Notes: generated by a model from the letters alone, not told the origin. DNA of 64,000 nt from Colwellia sp. PAMC 20917 (GCF_001767295.1 NZ_CP014944.1:744001-808000), one strand, 5' to 3'. Positions 51,373 to 60,227 are shown, numbered from the stretch's first letter. A program made the numbers and translations.

Positions 51373-51732
51373 ATGATTACAAAAACAATAAAAACAACAA
51401 GTAACGCAAAAAAAATAAATGCACAAAGCTGTGAAGAACCCTGTCTGATTGAACGAGGTATGCGCGTTTTAGGGGGAAAGTGGAAAGCCTCTATCCTTTG
51501 GCATTTAAAAGATGGGCCCGTGCGCTTTAACGAATTATCTCGCATGTTAGGGGGCGCAAGTAAAAAGATGGTTGATCAACGCCTTAAAGAATTAGAAGTT
51601 CAAGGCTTAGTAACGCGTGAAGTTATTAGCGATCGTCCTATTGCCGTCGCGTATGAAATCACCGACTTTGGCCGAACCGCATTAGATATTTTAGAAAAGC
51701 TCAAAGATTGGACACAAGCAAACAATATTTAA
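51373..51732 (+). CDS. HxlR-family transcriptional regulator
   Basis: A 119-residue winged-helix regulator. The CLIERGMRVLGGKWKASILWHLKDGPVRFNELSRML segment, and KKMVDQRLKELEVQGLVTREV after it, are the HxlR DNA-binding region. Two cysteines near the start (QSCEEPCLIE) suggest thiol-based sensing, as in YodB, QorR and HypR; this is inference. It is divergent from the aldehyde dehydrogenase gene, with perfect inverted repeats between them. It may have gained a short basic leader (MITKTIKTTSNAKK), which would be removed if translation begins later, but no later ATG is suitable. Confidence 0.87.
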   Translation: MITKTIKTTSNAKKINAQSCEEPCLIERGMRVLGGKWKASILWHLKDGPVRFNELSRMLGGASKKMVDQRLKELEVQGLVTREVISDRPIAVAYEITDFGRTALDILEKLKDWTQANNI

Positions 51733-51944
51733 TTATAAAGCGGCGCAGTTGCCACGGCATTACAGTAAATTATAGCCCTTTATATAGAAAACTAGACGGC
51801 GCTATACTTTAACCTGGGCCTGGGACTAACAAACAGAATGCTCCAAAACGTATTAAACCGACAGCTTATTGAAACTCTATTATAAACGACGTGCCAAAAC
51901 GTTAAAGAATCTATTTGAGTGTTATCTTAAATCGTTGCCCAAAC

Positions 51945-51974
51945 AAAAATGGCACCTTAAAAGGTGCCATTTTT
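51945..51974. terminator. Bidirectional terminator between HxlR gene and ybaB
   Basis: GGCACCTT and AAGGTGCC form a stem with AAAAAT before and ATTTTT after, symmetric for both strands. It ends the dnaX-ybaB unit. Confidence 0.88.
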
Positions 51975-51988
51975 ATTAAGAGTAAAGC

Positions 51989-52315
51989 TTAAAACGGCAT
52001 TTTCATCCCAGGAGGTAATTGCATACCACCTGTTAGAGCGCCCATTTTTTCTTTATTTTGTGCTTCAACGCGACGAACGGCATCGTTAAACGCGGCTGAA
52101 ACTAAATCTTCAAGCATATCTTTATCATCTGCCATTAAGCTGTCGTCAATTTCAACACGTCGAACACTGTGTCCGCCTGTCATAGTCACTTTAACCATGC
52201 CGGCACCTGACTCACCAATAACTTCCATTTTAGCTAATTCTTCTTGAGCTTTAGCCATTTTATCTTGCATTTGTTGGGCTTGTTTCATTAAGTTGCCCAT
52301 GCCACCTTTCATCAT
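51989..52315 (-). CDS. ybaB: YbaB/EbfC family nucleoid-associated protein
   Basis: A 108-residue DNA-binding protein that forms dimers. Seen: a glycine-rich start ([27 protein letters not shown]), [29 protein letters not shown], and [23 protein letters not shown]. It follows dnaX, the usual order. The gene normally next, recR, is not found here; instead a terminator and a convergent HxlR-type gene follow. Confidence 0.95.
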   Translation of the reverse strand: MMKGGMGNLMKQAQQMQDKMAKAQEELAKMEVIGESGAGMVKVTMTGGHSVRRVEIDDSLMADDKDMLEDLVSAAFNDAVRRVEAQNKEKMGALTGGMQLPPGMKMPF

Positions 52316-52381
52316 AATTTTTTCTCCAAAGTTCTGTTGCCGCCAAAGATAGATCTTAACGCGACAAATATCAAGTAGCAG

Positions 52382-54601
52382 TTACAATGCTACAATCGAA
52401 TTTTCATCTAATTGTGCTTGAAAGTGAGTTTTCAAACCAATAATGATTTCATCATTTTGTAATAATTCTTTCGCATAGTCATAACGTTTATCATTAATAT
52501 GTGATTGAATTTGATACGGATCATGCGAGGTCTCATCGACAATCGTCAATTCTACCGTAATTTTTCGTTGTAAAAAATCAGAGATGCATTGTTCTAGCTT
52601 TTTATGAGCAACATCACTGTTTAAATGTTTAGTCGCTTGATTTAAGTTAAGTAGCAATAAATCGTCGGTAGACCGTTCATCAACGGTTGCATGTATTGCC
52701 AACTGACGCAGTCGCCCTGTTAACGACATGGCGTCAATCATATTTGCCCATTTGTCGACTTGATTAGCAGAGCGTATTTTTGCTGGGTCTATCGCACTAA
52801 CATCAAAAGCCTGATCAGAAATAGATGTTAATGCAGGAACATCTGAACGAGGCTCTTCCTGAGTTATTACTTCAAGAACATCTGGACTGTTTGTGTCTTG
52901 ACGCCCTTTAGCGTCATTTGACTTTTTTGCGCTATTTTCCAACCCTTTTTTTCGACTACGTAACATGTTCCGGGTCGCTATAGCTTTTTCTATAGGCGAT
53001 TGGGAACTAGGTGTATCGATATTTGAGGCTATTTCAGCTGAGTCTATAGAGGGAGGCATCGCAGGATGCACTTGCTCTGAGGGCGCATCGGGTAAAGCTG
53101 AGTACTCAGGCGAAGTAATAGTAGATTGTTCTTCTAAAGGGCTTGCTGTTACTGGCAAAGCATTGCCCGTTATAGGGTTGGGTCTACTTTCAGCTACATC
53201 TATAGAGGGAGGCATCGCAGGATGTTCTAGCTCTGAGGGCGCATCGGGTACAGCAAGGTATTCAGGCGAAGTAATAATAGATTTTTCTTCTAAAGGGCTT
53301 GCAGTTACTGGCGAAGCATTGCCCGTTATAGGGTTTGGTCTACTTTCAGCAAGCTCGGCTATAGGCTGATCGACTGATGGTTGCTCGACTAGGGGCTGCT
53401 CAACTAAAGAAGACGCAACAAAATTATCAGGTTTATTAATATTGCTTTTAGCAAAGCTTACATCGTCAAAGTCGCTGGTTTGGCTAACCTGAGTATCGGG
53501 TAAACTTTCGCTATTTTTGATTGGTGTAAATGCTAATAATCTTAGTAAAAGCATATCAAAGGCTGCTTGTTCATCAGACGCATAAGGTAAGTCTTTACGG
53601 CCATTGAGCACTATTTGATAATAAAGTTGAATATCTTCAGCACTCATTGCTTTACTGAACTTATCAACCAATTCATTATGCTCAGGTGACAAATCAAAGT
53701 GTTGACCAACAACTTGCGTCATAGCAACTTGATGGAGTAACTGAATAAGCTCTGCGGTTAAGCGGCTGTAATTAGGTGCGTATGAGGCTATATCGAGTGA
53801 AAGCAGCATCAGCGCTTTAGGATCTTGCTTTAATAAGCTTATCAGTATTTTAAAAACCCAATTTTGATCGACACCACCCAACATCTGTTGAACATTGGCG
53901 AGAGTAATACTTCCCTGCCCTTGCGCAATACTTTGGTCGGTTAAACTTAAACAATCACGCATACTGCCGCGAGCGGCTTTAGCTAATAAGGTTAAAGCAC
54001 CGGGTTCAACTGAGACGTTTTCAGCGGTAAGAATTTGCTGAGTCTTTTGCTCAATTTGGCCGACGGTTAATGCTTTTAAGTGAAATTGTAAGCAACGAGA
54101 TAACACGGTTACCGGTAGCTTTTGAGGATCTGTGGTCGCTAAAATGAACTTCACATGTTCAGGTGGCTCTTCAAGCGTTTTTAATAACGCATTAAAGCTA
54201 CTACGAGACAACATATGTACTTCATCAATTAAATAAACTTTATAACGACCACGTGTCGGTGCATATTGAACGTTATCAAGTATTTCACGCGTATCATCGA
54301 CCTTTGTTTTAGAAGCCGCATCAATTTCAAGTAAATCGATAAAACGGCCCTGGTCAATATCTTGGCATGTATCACAAACACCGCAAGGCGTTGAAGTTAT
54401 CCCTTGTTCACAGTTCAAGCTTTTAGCAAAAATTCGAGCTATCGTTGTTTTACCGACCCCACGAGTACCGGTAAATAAATAGGCATGATGAAGACGTTGC
54501 TGCTCTAGTGCGTTAACTAGCACAGTGACAACATGCTCTTGGCCCACTAATTCTGTGAACTTTTTAGGGCGCCATTTACGTGCTAATACTTGATAACTCA
54601 T
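52382..54601 (-). CDS. dnaX: DNA polymerase III subunits gamma and tau
   Basis: The ATPase of the clamp loader; tau also binds DnaE and DnaB. The 739-residue tau has Walker A at residues 45-52 (GTRGVGKT), zinc-binding cysteines at about 64, 73, 76 and 79, YLIDEVHMLS and KTLEEPPEHVKFILATTD. Between about residues 370 and 545 the linker has two 52-codon repeats (PNPITGN...PLEE...TSPEY...HPAMPPSID). Codons 551-552 and 559-560 carry slippery A runs followed by −1 frame stops, so gamma may be made by frameshifting. The gene follows apt and precedes ybaB. Confidence 0.96.
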   Translation of the reverse strand: MSYQVLARKWRPKKFTELVGQEHVVTVLVNALEQQRLHHAYLFTGTRGVGKTTIARIFAKSLNCEQGITSTPCGVCDTCQDIDQGRFIDLLEIDAASKTKVDDTREILDNVQYAPTRGRYKVYLIDEVHMLSRSSFNALLKTLEEPPEHVKFILATTDPQKLPVTVLSRCLQFHLKALTVGQIEQKTQQILTAENVSVEPGALTLLAKAARGSMRDCLSLTDQSIAQGQGSITLANVQQMLGGVDQNWVFKILISLLKQDPKALMLLSLDIASYAPNYSRLTAELIQLLHQVAMTQVVGQHFDLSPEHNELVDKFSKAMSAEDIQLYYQIVLNGRKDLPYASDEQAAFDMLLLRLLAFTPIKNSESLPDTQVSQTSDFDDVSFAKSNINKPDNFVASSLVEQPLVEQPSVDQPIAELAESRPNPITGNASPVTASPLEEKSIITSPEYLAVPDAPSELEHPAMPPSIDVAESRPNPITGNALPVTASPLEEQSTITSPEYSALPDAPSEQVHPAMPPSIDSAEIASNIDTPSSQSPIEKAIATRNMLRSRKKGLENSAKKSNDAKGRQDTNSPDVLEVITQEEPRSDVPALTSISDQAFDVSAIDPAKIRSANQVDKWANMIDAMSLTGRLRQLAIHATVDERSTDDLLLLNLNQATKHLNSDVAHKKLEQCISDFLQRKITVELTIVDETSHDPYQIQSHINDKRYDYAKELLQNDEIIIGLKTHFQAQLDENSIVAL
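52899..52954 (-). promoter_or_regulatory. Predicted −1 ribosomal frameshift site in dnaX
   Basis: Reading on the minus strand: GCA AAA AAG (codons 558-560) holds A AAA AAG at 52928-52922, the heptamer used in E. coli dnaX. After a 5-nt spacer a perfect hairpin TGACGC-loop-GCGTCA (52916-52899) follows. After slippage the new frame reads Val-Lys-TGA, ending a gamma protein of about 562 residues. A second slippery run, A AAA AAA at codons 550-552 (52952-52946), would end at TAG after Arg-Val-Gly-Lys. Confidence 0.85.
53043..53350 (-). repeat. Tandem duplication of 156 bp in the dnaX linker
   Basis: Two copies offset by exactly 156 bp (52 codons) encode PNPITGN..PVTASPLEE..., TSPEY..., DAPSE..HPAMPPSID in the tau-specific linker. 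Sites such as TCTATAGAGGGAGGCATCG recur at 53043 and 53199. Copies differ at scattered bases, so the duplication is not very recent. Confidence 0.9.
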
Positions 54602-54609
54602 ATGACTGC

Positions 54610-55155
54610 CTAATCGCCGTTATATTGCAGTAAAGAATAAATCGATAAGCCAAGATCCGTTAAACGTTTTTCACCGCCTAAATCAGGTAATGAAATAACA
54701 AATGCAGCATCTGTAACTTCTGCGCCAAGCTTTTTAGCAAGCGTTAATGTTGCTTCAATGGTGCCACCGGTGGCAAGTAGATCATCGACTATCAAAATTT
54801 TATCATCTGCGGTTAGTGCATCTTGATGAATTTCTAAGGTGTCTGTTCCATATTCAAGTTGGTAACTTTGGCTAATTGTCGCTCTTGGCAACTTGCCAGG
54901 TTTGCGAACAGGAATAAAGCTAATACCAAGCGCTAGTGCCAAAGGTGCACCAAAAAGAAAGCCACGAGCTTCAGTACCAATAATTTTAGTAAAGCCAGAA
55001 TCTTTATATTTAGCAGCAAATAAATCTATGGTTAACTGGTAAGCAGCAGGATCATCAAGCAAGCCGGTAATATCACGAAATAAAATGCCTGGTTTAGGAT
55101 AATCAGGTACGGCGTGAATAGAGTTTTGTAAAAGAGAGAGTTCAGTATCGGTCAT
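54610..55155 (-). CDS. apt: Adenine phosphoribosyltransferase
   Basis: Salvages adenine to AMP with PRPP. From the ATG at 55155 (181 aa) the protein shows [52 protein letters not shown] and the PRPP-binding motif [16 protein letters not shown]. An ATG three codons earlier is possible. It ends 8 bp before dnaX on the same strand, the common apt-dnaX-ybaB order. Confidence 0.95.
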   Translation of the reverse strand: MTDTELSLLQNSIHAVPDYPKPGILFRDITGLLDDPAAYQLTIDLFAAKYKDSGFTKIIGTEARGFLFGAPLALALGISFIPVRKPGKLPRATISQSYQLEYGTDTLEIHQDALTADDKILIVDDLLATGGTIEATLTLAKKLGAEVTDAAFVISLPDLGGEKRLTDLGLSIYSLLQYNGD

Positions 55156-55216
55156 CGTTAGCATATCAAAAGTAAAAATTCATCAAGGCTAAAGAATAAA
55201 GCAAAAGTACGATGAT

Positions 55217-55609
55217 TTACAGTGAATAACGACTTGTATTGGTATTATTTAATTGATTTATTTCATTTACCGCATTTAACAAACTGTTTTCATTAATAGG
55301 CTTGGCAATAATGGCTTGGAAATAGAGTGAGCGAGTTAAAGCAATGACATCGGTAGTATTTTGAGTTGTCATAAAAATGATAGGAGTGTTAGCGGTAGCA
55401 GGCTTTTTTTGAAGGTTTTTACTTAACTGAATACCGTTCATAAAAGGCATAAGATGGTCAATAATATAGAGGTCAAAATGCTGCTGTTGCGCCTTTTCAA
55501 AGGCAGCTAAACCATTGCCGGCAGTTTCAACAATATGACCCTGTTGTTCGAGTAACGGGGTAATAAAATCTAAAACGTTTTGCTTATCATCAGCGAGTAA
55601 TATAACCAT
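55217..55609 (-). CDS. Single-domain (CheY-like) response regulator
   Basis: A stand-alone receiver domain of 130 residues with no output domain. From the ATG at 55609 it starts MVILLADDKQNVLDF with the acidic pocket, has the phosphoacceptor Asp in LYIIDHLMPFMNG, Thr in IIFMTTQN, and Lys in AIIAKPINENS. The upstream start at 55672 would run back into the preceding small gene and is rejected. It follows the 41-residue membrane peptide gene on the same strand by about 40 bp, so they may share an FNR-type promoter. No histidine kinase is nearby. Confidence 0.85.
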   Translation of the reverse strand: MVILLADDKQNVLDFITPLLEQQGHIVETAGNGLAAFEKAQQQHFDLYIIDHLMPFMNGIQLSKNLQKKPATANTPIIFMTTQNTTDVIALTRSLYFQAIIAKPINENSLLNAVNEINQLNNTNTSRYSL

Positions 55610-55647
55610 GGTATTAATACTTCTTATTTTAATTAAACGAGAAAATA

Positions 55648-55773
55648 TTAATTTGAAAGCAGAGTGAACCAACCCATTACCATAGGCAAAAGTGGCGCTG
55701 AAACTAATACAATAATCGCTGCTAATAAATGAAATATAGATGAGCTGTCTTTGAAGTCTTCGCCGTGTGACAT
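55648..55773 (-). CDS. 41-residue membrane peptide, MSHGEDFKDSS type
   Basis: A short gene. The ATG at 55773 opens a polar stretch (MSHGEDFKDSSS), then a hydrophobic helix (FHLLAAIIVLVSAPLLPMVM), then GWFTLLSN and TAA. The composition (one clean membrane helix with an acidic N-terminal tail) is that of a real small membrane protein rather than a chance frame. A perfect FNR-type box lies about 70 bp upstream. It precedes the response regulator on the same strand. Function unknown; it may be a small subunit of a respiratory complex or a regulator peptide. Confidence 0.6.
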   Translation of the reverse strand: MSHGEDFKDSSSIFHLLAAIIVLVSAPLLPMVMGWFTLLSN

Positions 55774-55843
55774 TATTATCTCGTTAACTTGAAAATATTC
55801 AGCGCGCATTCTAGCCGACAACAAGATTTATTTCTAGTAAAAG

Positions 55844-55857
55844 TTGATCTTGATCAA
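55844..55857. promoter_or_regulatory. Perfect FNR-type box
   Basis: TTGATCTTGATCAA matches the FNR consensus TTGAT-N4-ATCAA at every defined base. It lies about 70 bp before the 41-residue peptide gene on the minus strand and about 320 bp before the PAS-GGDEF gene on the other. A −10-like TAGAAT lies at 55813-55808. Oxygen control by FNR/EtrA is inferred. The rest of the 55774-56180 gap shows only AT-rich sequence. Confidence 0.7.
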
Positions 55858-56180
55858 TGATAAATCATGGCCTTTGTGACTACACATAATGATTGGTATT
55901 AGTCTCATTTACGCTTGTTCGTTTTTAAGGGATGCAGTTAAGGTACTTTTTTGAAAAAACGATTTTTCAGTCATAATACTTGAGATTCAACCGGAATATT
56001 TAGGATCACTTTGTGCACTAAGTGGAAGCTAGCCTGAAAAATTTGGCCATATATTTTCTAATGAATTTATATTGTAGATCAACTTAAATTATTATATAAA
56101 TATTATAATTTATCTAAACATTAAAATATTTAAATAACCTAGAATATTTAGTGGGAAATAGCAAAGGAGTGCGTCTAGAT

Positions 56181-57112
56181 ATGACAATCCAAATAGATAA
56201 TTCTGATAATTCATTACAAATCAAATTATTTCGTTCAGAAAAAAAATTCACAACGATGTTTCAATTATCACCCGTAGGTATGGCAATAGTTGATGGTGAA
56301 ACAGGAGGTTTCCTTGACGTTAATGATGCAATTCTAAATTCAACCGGTTATACAAAATATGAATTTATTCATTTAAGCTATTGGGATATAACCCCTAAGG
56401 AATATGAAGAGCAGGAACGCCAACAAATTAAAGACCTTGAAGAAACAGGTCATTTCGGACCAAATCAAAAAGAATATATACGAAAAGATGGAACAAAATA
56501 CCCGATCAGTATTAGTGGTGTAGCATTAACCGATACTACCGGAAGAAAAATAGTTTTAGGTATTATTGAAGATATTAGTGAAAGAAAAGAATATGAGCAT
56601 AAATTGGAACATATCGCTTTATATGATCCTTTAACTCATTTACCTAATCGTCGTTTATTATCTGAGAACTTACATCAATCGATAGCTCAGTGTAAACGAG
56701 AAAAAAAAAGACTCGCGGTCCTTATGCTTGATTTAGATAAATTTAAACCCGTAAATGACTCATTTGGTCATAGAATAGGTGATAAATTATTAATAGAAGT
56801 TTCACAGCGCATTATAAGTGTTGTTCGTAGACAAACTGACACAGTAGCTCGTTTTGGAGGAGATGAATTTGTAATAATACTGCCCCTGATTACAAAAAAA
56901 CAAGATGCGATTGAAATTGCAGATAAGATTTGTAAAGCACTTGTTAAACCATTTTTTATTGAAAAAATAAGATCATTATTTCTTCAAGTATTGGTATAGC
57001 AGTGTTTCCAGAGCATGGTGATAATGAGAAAACTTTAATGGCAAATGCCGATGTAGCTATGTATCAAGTGAAAAATATAAATAGAAACAATTTTAAATTA
57101 TTTGAGAATTAA
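56181..57112 (+). pseudogene. PAS-GGDEF diguanylate cyclase gene with a 1-bp frameshift
   Basis: Encodes a PAS domain (about residues 20-135; FQLSPVGMAIVDGETGGFLDVNDA, IVLGIIEDISERK) and a GGDEF domain (DPLTHLPNRRLL, RFGGDEFVIIL), which would make cyclic di-GMP. Translation stops early at 56999. The rest of the GGDEF domain (SSSIGIAVFPEHG, ADVAMYQVKN) is intact in the −1 frame up to TAA at 57112. The break lies in an A6 run at 56962-56967 that would need one more A, so a single-base deletion or sequencing error is likely. The start at 56181 follows AAGGAG; a GTG at 56151 is also in frame. Confidence 0.85.
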
Positions 57113-57475
57113 TAGTTGTTTACGCGTTTTCTACAGTGGGTGCGAGGTAAAACACCTGTAACCAAGTAGTTATTCAGATGGGTTTGACTTAGTCTAAATA
57201 AGTACCAAAGAAAAGTAAGCTCGGAGTTTCACATTTTCAATACAAAAACTATTCTGAATTCGTTTTTATCTCAGTAGTCCTAATGTCTGGAATGTGGCCA
57301 ATAGTGATCATTAGAAGCCAAGCTCATTTAGTCATTGGTAGTCTCAAACATTATGCACTGTCACACTTTACAACGGCTCGATTATTTTAATGAGGCGGTT
57401 GGTCCAAAAACTTATCAAGGATAATCAACTAAATTTAACGAAGTCTCTTTTGGATTGAAGGAATTTTAGTGATAA
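57113..57475. other. 363-bp gap between GGDEF pseudogene and IS element
   Basis: No open frame of useful length is seen on either strand. The stretch looks like decayed sequence; the peptide YALSHFTTARLF in one frame recalls a transposase tail, but too little is left to support a call. No terminator or repeat was found. Confidence 0.4.
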
Positions 57476-57544
57476 AAAAACCAGCCATAAGGCTTAGTGC
57501 CGATCAGTTAAGAAAAAACTATTGATTTTTAGCTGAATGAGATC

Positions 57545-57575
57545 AAAATCCGATGTTCACTTCACATCGGATTTT
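57545..57575 (+). promoter_or_regulatory. Terminator-like hairpin before the transposase start
   Basis: AAAATCCGATGT pairs perfectly with ACATCGGATTTT (12 bp, 7-nt loop) followed by more T, three bases before the ATG at 57579. It would block or hide the start when transcription comes from outside the element, as known for IS10 and IS50. Confidence 0.8.
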
Positions 57576-57578
57576 TTT

Positions 57579-58904
57579 ATGCCTTTAGATTATGATTTTC
57601 ACTCACTTGAGGCTTTTACGCCTGAGCATTTTAATTCCTTATCTGAAGTACTATCACCAGATTTAATCGACAAATGCCTTAAAGAGTCAGGCATCGTAAC
57701 ATTAAGAAAACGCAGGTTACCTCTTGAAATGATGGTTTGGAGTATCGTGGGAATGTCGATATTTAGGCACCTTCCGATGAGTGACATCGTGAATCAACTC
57801 GATATCATGCTTCCAGGGAAACGCCCGTTTGTGGCACCGAGTGCTGTTGTCCAGGCGAGACAACGATTAGGTGCAGAAGTCGTTGAGCGCATATTTAATC
57901 AGACTCAACAGCTTTGGCATGAAAAAACACCATCACCTACTTTTTGTGGATTGAAACTACTCGGCGTTGATGGTGTTGTTTGGCGAACGCCAGATACCAA
58001 AGAAAACGAAGAGGCTTTCGGTAAGTTGCATAACGACAAGCGTGAATCAGCTTATCCCCAAATTAGAATGGTATGCCAAATGGAGTTAACCAGCCATTTA
58101 TTAACCGCCTCTGCATTCGATAAAGTTTCTACAAATGAAATGTGTTTAGCCGCCGATTTAATCCCATCGACTCCCGACAACTCTTTAACACTATTTGATA
58201 AAGGTTTTTATTCGCTTGGTTTACTTAATCAATGGCGAACTACGGGTGATGAGCGCCATTGGCTAGTACCTTTGAAAAAAGGGACACAGTTTGAAGTCAT
58301 CCGTAAATATAGTAATAGAGACCAAATAATCCTTTTAAAAACATCACCTCAAGCCAGAAAAAAGTGGTTGAATTTACCTTCCACAATGGAGGCACGGTTA
58401 GTGAAACGTACGATTAATGGAAAGGTCTATTCAATTTTGACGTCAATGACGGATCCATTACGGTACCCTGTTGCCGACATCGCAGATTTGTATTCACATC
58501 GCTGGGAAATAGAATTAGGTTTTAGAGAAATGAAACAGTATATGCTTAAGAATCAGCTGACCTTAAGAAGCAAAAAACCAGAGATGATAGAGCAAGAATT
58601 ATGGGGTGTTTTACTTGCCTATAATTTAATTCGATTTCAAATGGCTAAAATGGCACATAGCTTAAAAGACGTGATGCCCTATCAGCTTAGCTTTAACCGT
58701 GCATCGGCTTATATCATTCAAGAGTTAACGATGTTGCCATTTGTCTCGCCAGGAAAAATTCCTTCCGTACTCAATAGTTTACTTGATATGGCTGAGGCAT
58801 TTGTCTTACCCGAACGGCGGGATAGGAGTTATCCGAGAATAGTTAAGGCTAGGCCTAAAAGATATCCAGAAAAAAGAAGCAAAAAAATGCCTGTCAGTTC
58901 TTAA
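57579..58904 (+). CDS. IS4-type transposase
   Basis: A DDE transposase of 441 residues from the ATG at 57579 (455 from 57537). Seen: N-terminal domain ([13 protein letters not shown]), the first catalytic Asp in [13 protein letters not shown], the second in [11 protein letters not shown], and the IS4 signature [19 protein letters not shown] with the catalytic Glu (Y-(2)-R-(3)-E-(6)-K). The frame is uninterrupted, so the enzyme may be active. Neither candidate ATG has a good RBS; the 57579 start follows the hairpin directly, which suits translational control. Stop codon lies within the right-end stem. Confidence 0.93.
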   Translation: MPLDYDFHSLEAFTPEHFNSLSEVLSPDLIDKCLKESGIVTLRKRRLPLEMMVWSIVGMSIFRHLPMSDIVNQLDIMLPGKRPFVAPSAVVQARQRLGAEVVERIFNQTQQLWHEKTPSPTFCGLKLLGVDGVVWRTPDTKENEEAFGKLHNDKRESAYPQIRMVCQMELTSHLLTASAFDKVSTNEMCLAADLIPSTPDNSLTLFDKGFYSLGLLNQWRTTGDERHWLVPLKKGTQFEVIRKYSNRDQIILLKTSPQARKKWLNLPSTMEARLVKRTINGKVYSILTSMTDPLRYPVADIADLYSHRWEIELGFREMKQYMLKNQLTLRSKKPEMIEQELWGVLLAYNLIRFQMAKMAHSLKDVMPYQLSFNRASAYIIQELTMLPFVSPGKIPSVLNSLLDMAEAFVLPERRDRSYPRIVKARPKRYPEKRSKKMPVSS

Positions 58905-58915
58905 CTGACAGGCAT
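58887..58915 (+). terminator. 13-bp stem-loop spanning the transposase stop
   Basis: ATGCCTGTCAGTT pairs perfectly with AACTGACAGGCAT (3-nt loop) and includes the stop codon and part of the right inverted repeat. It has no T run behind it. It may limit transcripts leaving the element. Confidence 0.6.
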
Positions 58916-58955
58916 TAAGCCATAAGGCTGGTTTTTAACGCAAAGACAAAAGAAG

Positions 58956-60227
58956 TTAAATAGAAACGTTCTTACGTGCTGCGGTATCTTTGATATAAGT
59001 AACCCAACCTTTAGCCGTTCTACGTGACTTAGGGTCTTTTAGTGCTTTTTGTACATAAACACTGGCTTGCTTATAATCTTCAAGATAAAAGTATGATTCT
59101 GCAATACTTTGGTTCAAGCGACCTTCGTTACTAACACCAATCTCGATGGCTTTCTTTAAAGCAACTATCGCTTTAGCAAATTGCTCATCTTGATTTAACA
59201 ACATACCTTGCTTGCTGTAATGCTTAGATAAATTAGTCATTTTGGCTAATTCACCGTAGTAAGCAGCAGCTTTACCTATATGCTGAGCAGCATGCCAGCT
59301 GTTAGCTAAAGTAAAAAGGTTTTTGTCATCACGAGGTACAACGCCCGAATCAATATACTTTTCCATTAAAACAGCTGCTTTATGTGGAATTTGACTTTGA
59401 GCATACAGGTTAGCAAGCATCTTAATTTCGTTTTCTTTATCAAGATAACCTTGCTTATAAGCTAGATCCAATGTCTGTAAACTTTTTGGGTAATCTTCAA
59501 CCATCGCATAAAACGAGGCTAATTGAGTCCAAAATAGTTTAACTTCAGGGAATAATTGCACTGCTGTTTCTAAAACATCAACACATTCTTTAAACATCTT
59601 ACGTTCATAGTAAGAGTTTAATTTAAGAACATGTGGATTTTGGTTTTTCTTATCACCAAAAACCGCGATAGCATTATCAGCAGCAGGAATAACCTTAGCG
59701 TATTGTTTAAGTTCTAAATTAGCCTGAGCTATTTTGATCCAAACATTACCATCAGATTCCCCTGTAAATTTCATCCAAGCATCATAAGCAACAAGCGCTT
59801 CTTTATAACCTTGTACTTGCATCTGCAAGTCACCCACTAGTTTCAGTGAGTCGGCTTGCTCTTTCTCATTTAAGATATCAGGTGCAAGTGCTTTGTTAAG
59901 ATAGATAATTGCATTCTTTTCGTCACTTTTTTGCGCATACATCACGCCAATAAAGCGATCTAAAAAGGCAATGTCATAATCTTTTTTTGCGTTTATGTCT
60001 AAAAGCAAAGTCAGAGCATTGTCGATGTTAGAACCATCTTCAGCTTCAACGCCGTAAGCTTCAAAAGCTTTGGCTACCTTTTTACCAACAGAAGGACCAA
60101 CAAGCTGTGTTTTACGCTCTGATCTTTCACTCTGTTCGGCCCCTATAGCATAAGCTACAGGAGATAAAGGCAAATGAGCAATCGTTACTGAACCTATGAT
60201 CAATATAGATATAAAAATCTTATTCAT
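58956..60227 (-). CDS. TPR-repeat protein of the TonB2 cluster
   Basis: A 423-residue secreted or periplasmic protein with a signal peptide (about residues 1-27, SPVAYA), followed by tandem TPR-like helix pairs (AIIYLNKALAPD, ALVAYDAWMKFTGES, AIVALKKAIEIG, DYKQASVYVQKALKDPK). Proteins of this type end the TonB2 operon in Vibrio and Shewanella and are thought to help the energised complex or its receptor; the precise role is not settled. It follows tonB2 by about 5 bp. An IS element lies immediately past its stop. Confidence 0.85.
   Translation of the reverse strand: MNKIFISILIIGSVTIAHLPLSPVAYAIGAEQSERSERKTQLVGPSVGKKVAKAFEAYGVEAEDGSNIDNALTLLLDINAKKDYDIAFLDRFIGVMYAQKSDEKNAIIYLNKALAPDILNEKEQADSLKLVGDLQMQVQGYKEALVAYDAWMKFTGESDGNVWIKIAQANLELKQYAKVIPAADNAIAVFGDKKNQNPHVLKLNSYYERKMFKECVDVLETAVQLFPEVKLFWTQLASFYAMVEDYPKSLQTLDLAYKQGYLDKENEIKMLANLYAQSQIPHKAAVLMEKYIDSGVVPRDDKNLFTLANSWHAAQHIGKAAAYYGELAKMTNLSKHYSKQGMLLNQDEQFAKAIVALKKAIEIGVSNEGRLNQSIAESYFYLEDYKQASVYVQKALKDPKSRRTAKGWVTYIKDTAARKNVSI

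Larger units (their letters stand above)
57476..58936 (+). mobile_element. IS4-family-type insertion sequence, 1461 bp
   Basis: The ends are inverted repeats of 39 bp (57476-57514 and 58898-58936) with five mismatches, beginning AAAAACCAGCC. One transposase gene fills the element. A terminator-like hairpin precedes the transposase start and another 13-bp stem spans its stop. No target-site duplication was recognised: left flank TTTAGTGATAA and right flank AACGCAAAGAC do not match. The right end lies 19 bp past the stop of the TPR gene of the TonB2 cluster. Confidence 0.9.

Noticed and set aside
52965-53369. 134-residue repetitive gene opposite dnaX
   Set aside because: It is the mirror of the duplicated tau linker; the repeat arises from the duplicated dnaX DNA.
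56955-56999. Programmed frameshift in the GGDEF gene
   Set aside because: The codons at the A run (GAA AAA ATA) do not form an X XXY YYZ heptamer and no downstream hairpin is obvious, so a mutation or sequencing error is simpler.
57465-58947. Target-site duplication of the IS
   Set aside because: The flanks TTTAGTGATAA and AACGCAAAGAC do not match over any useful length.
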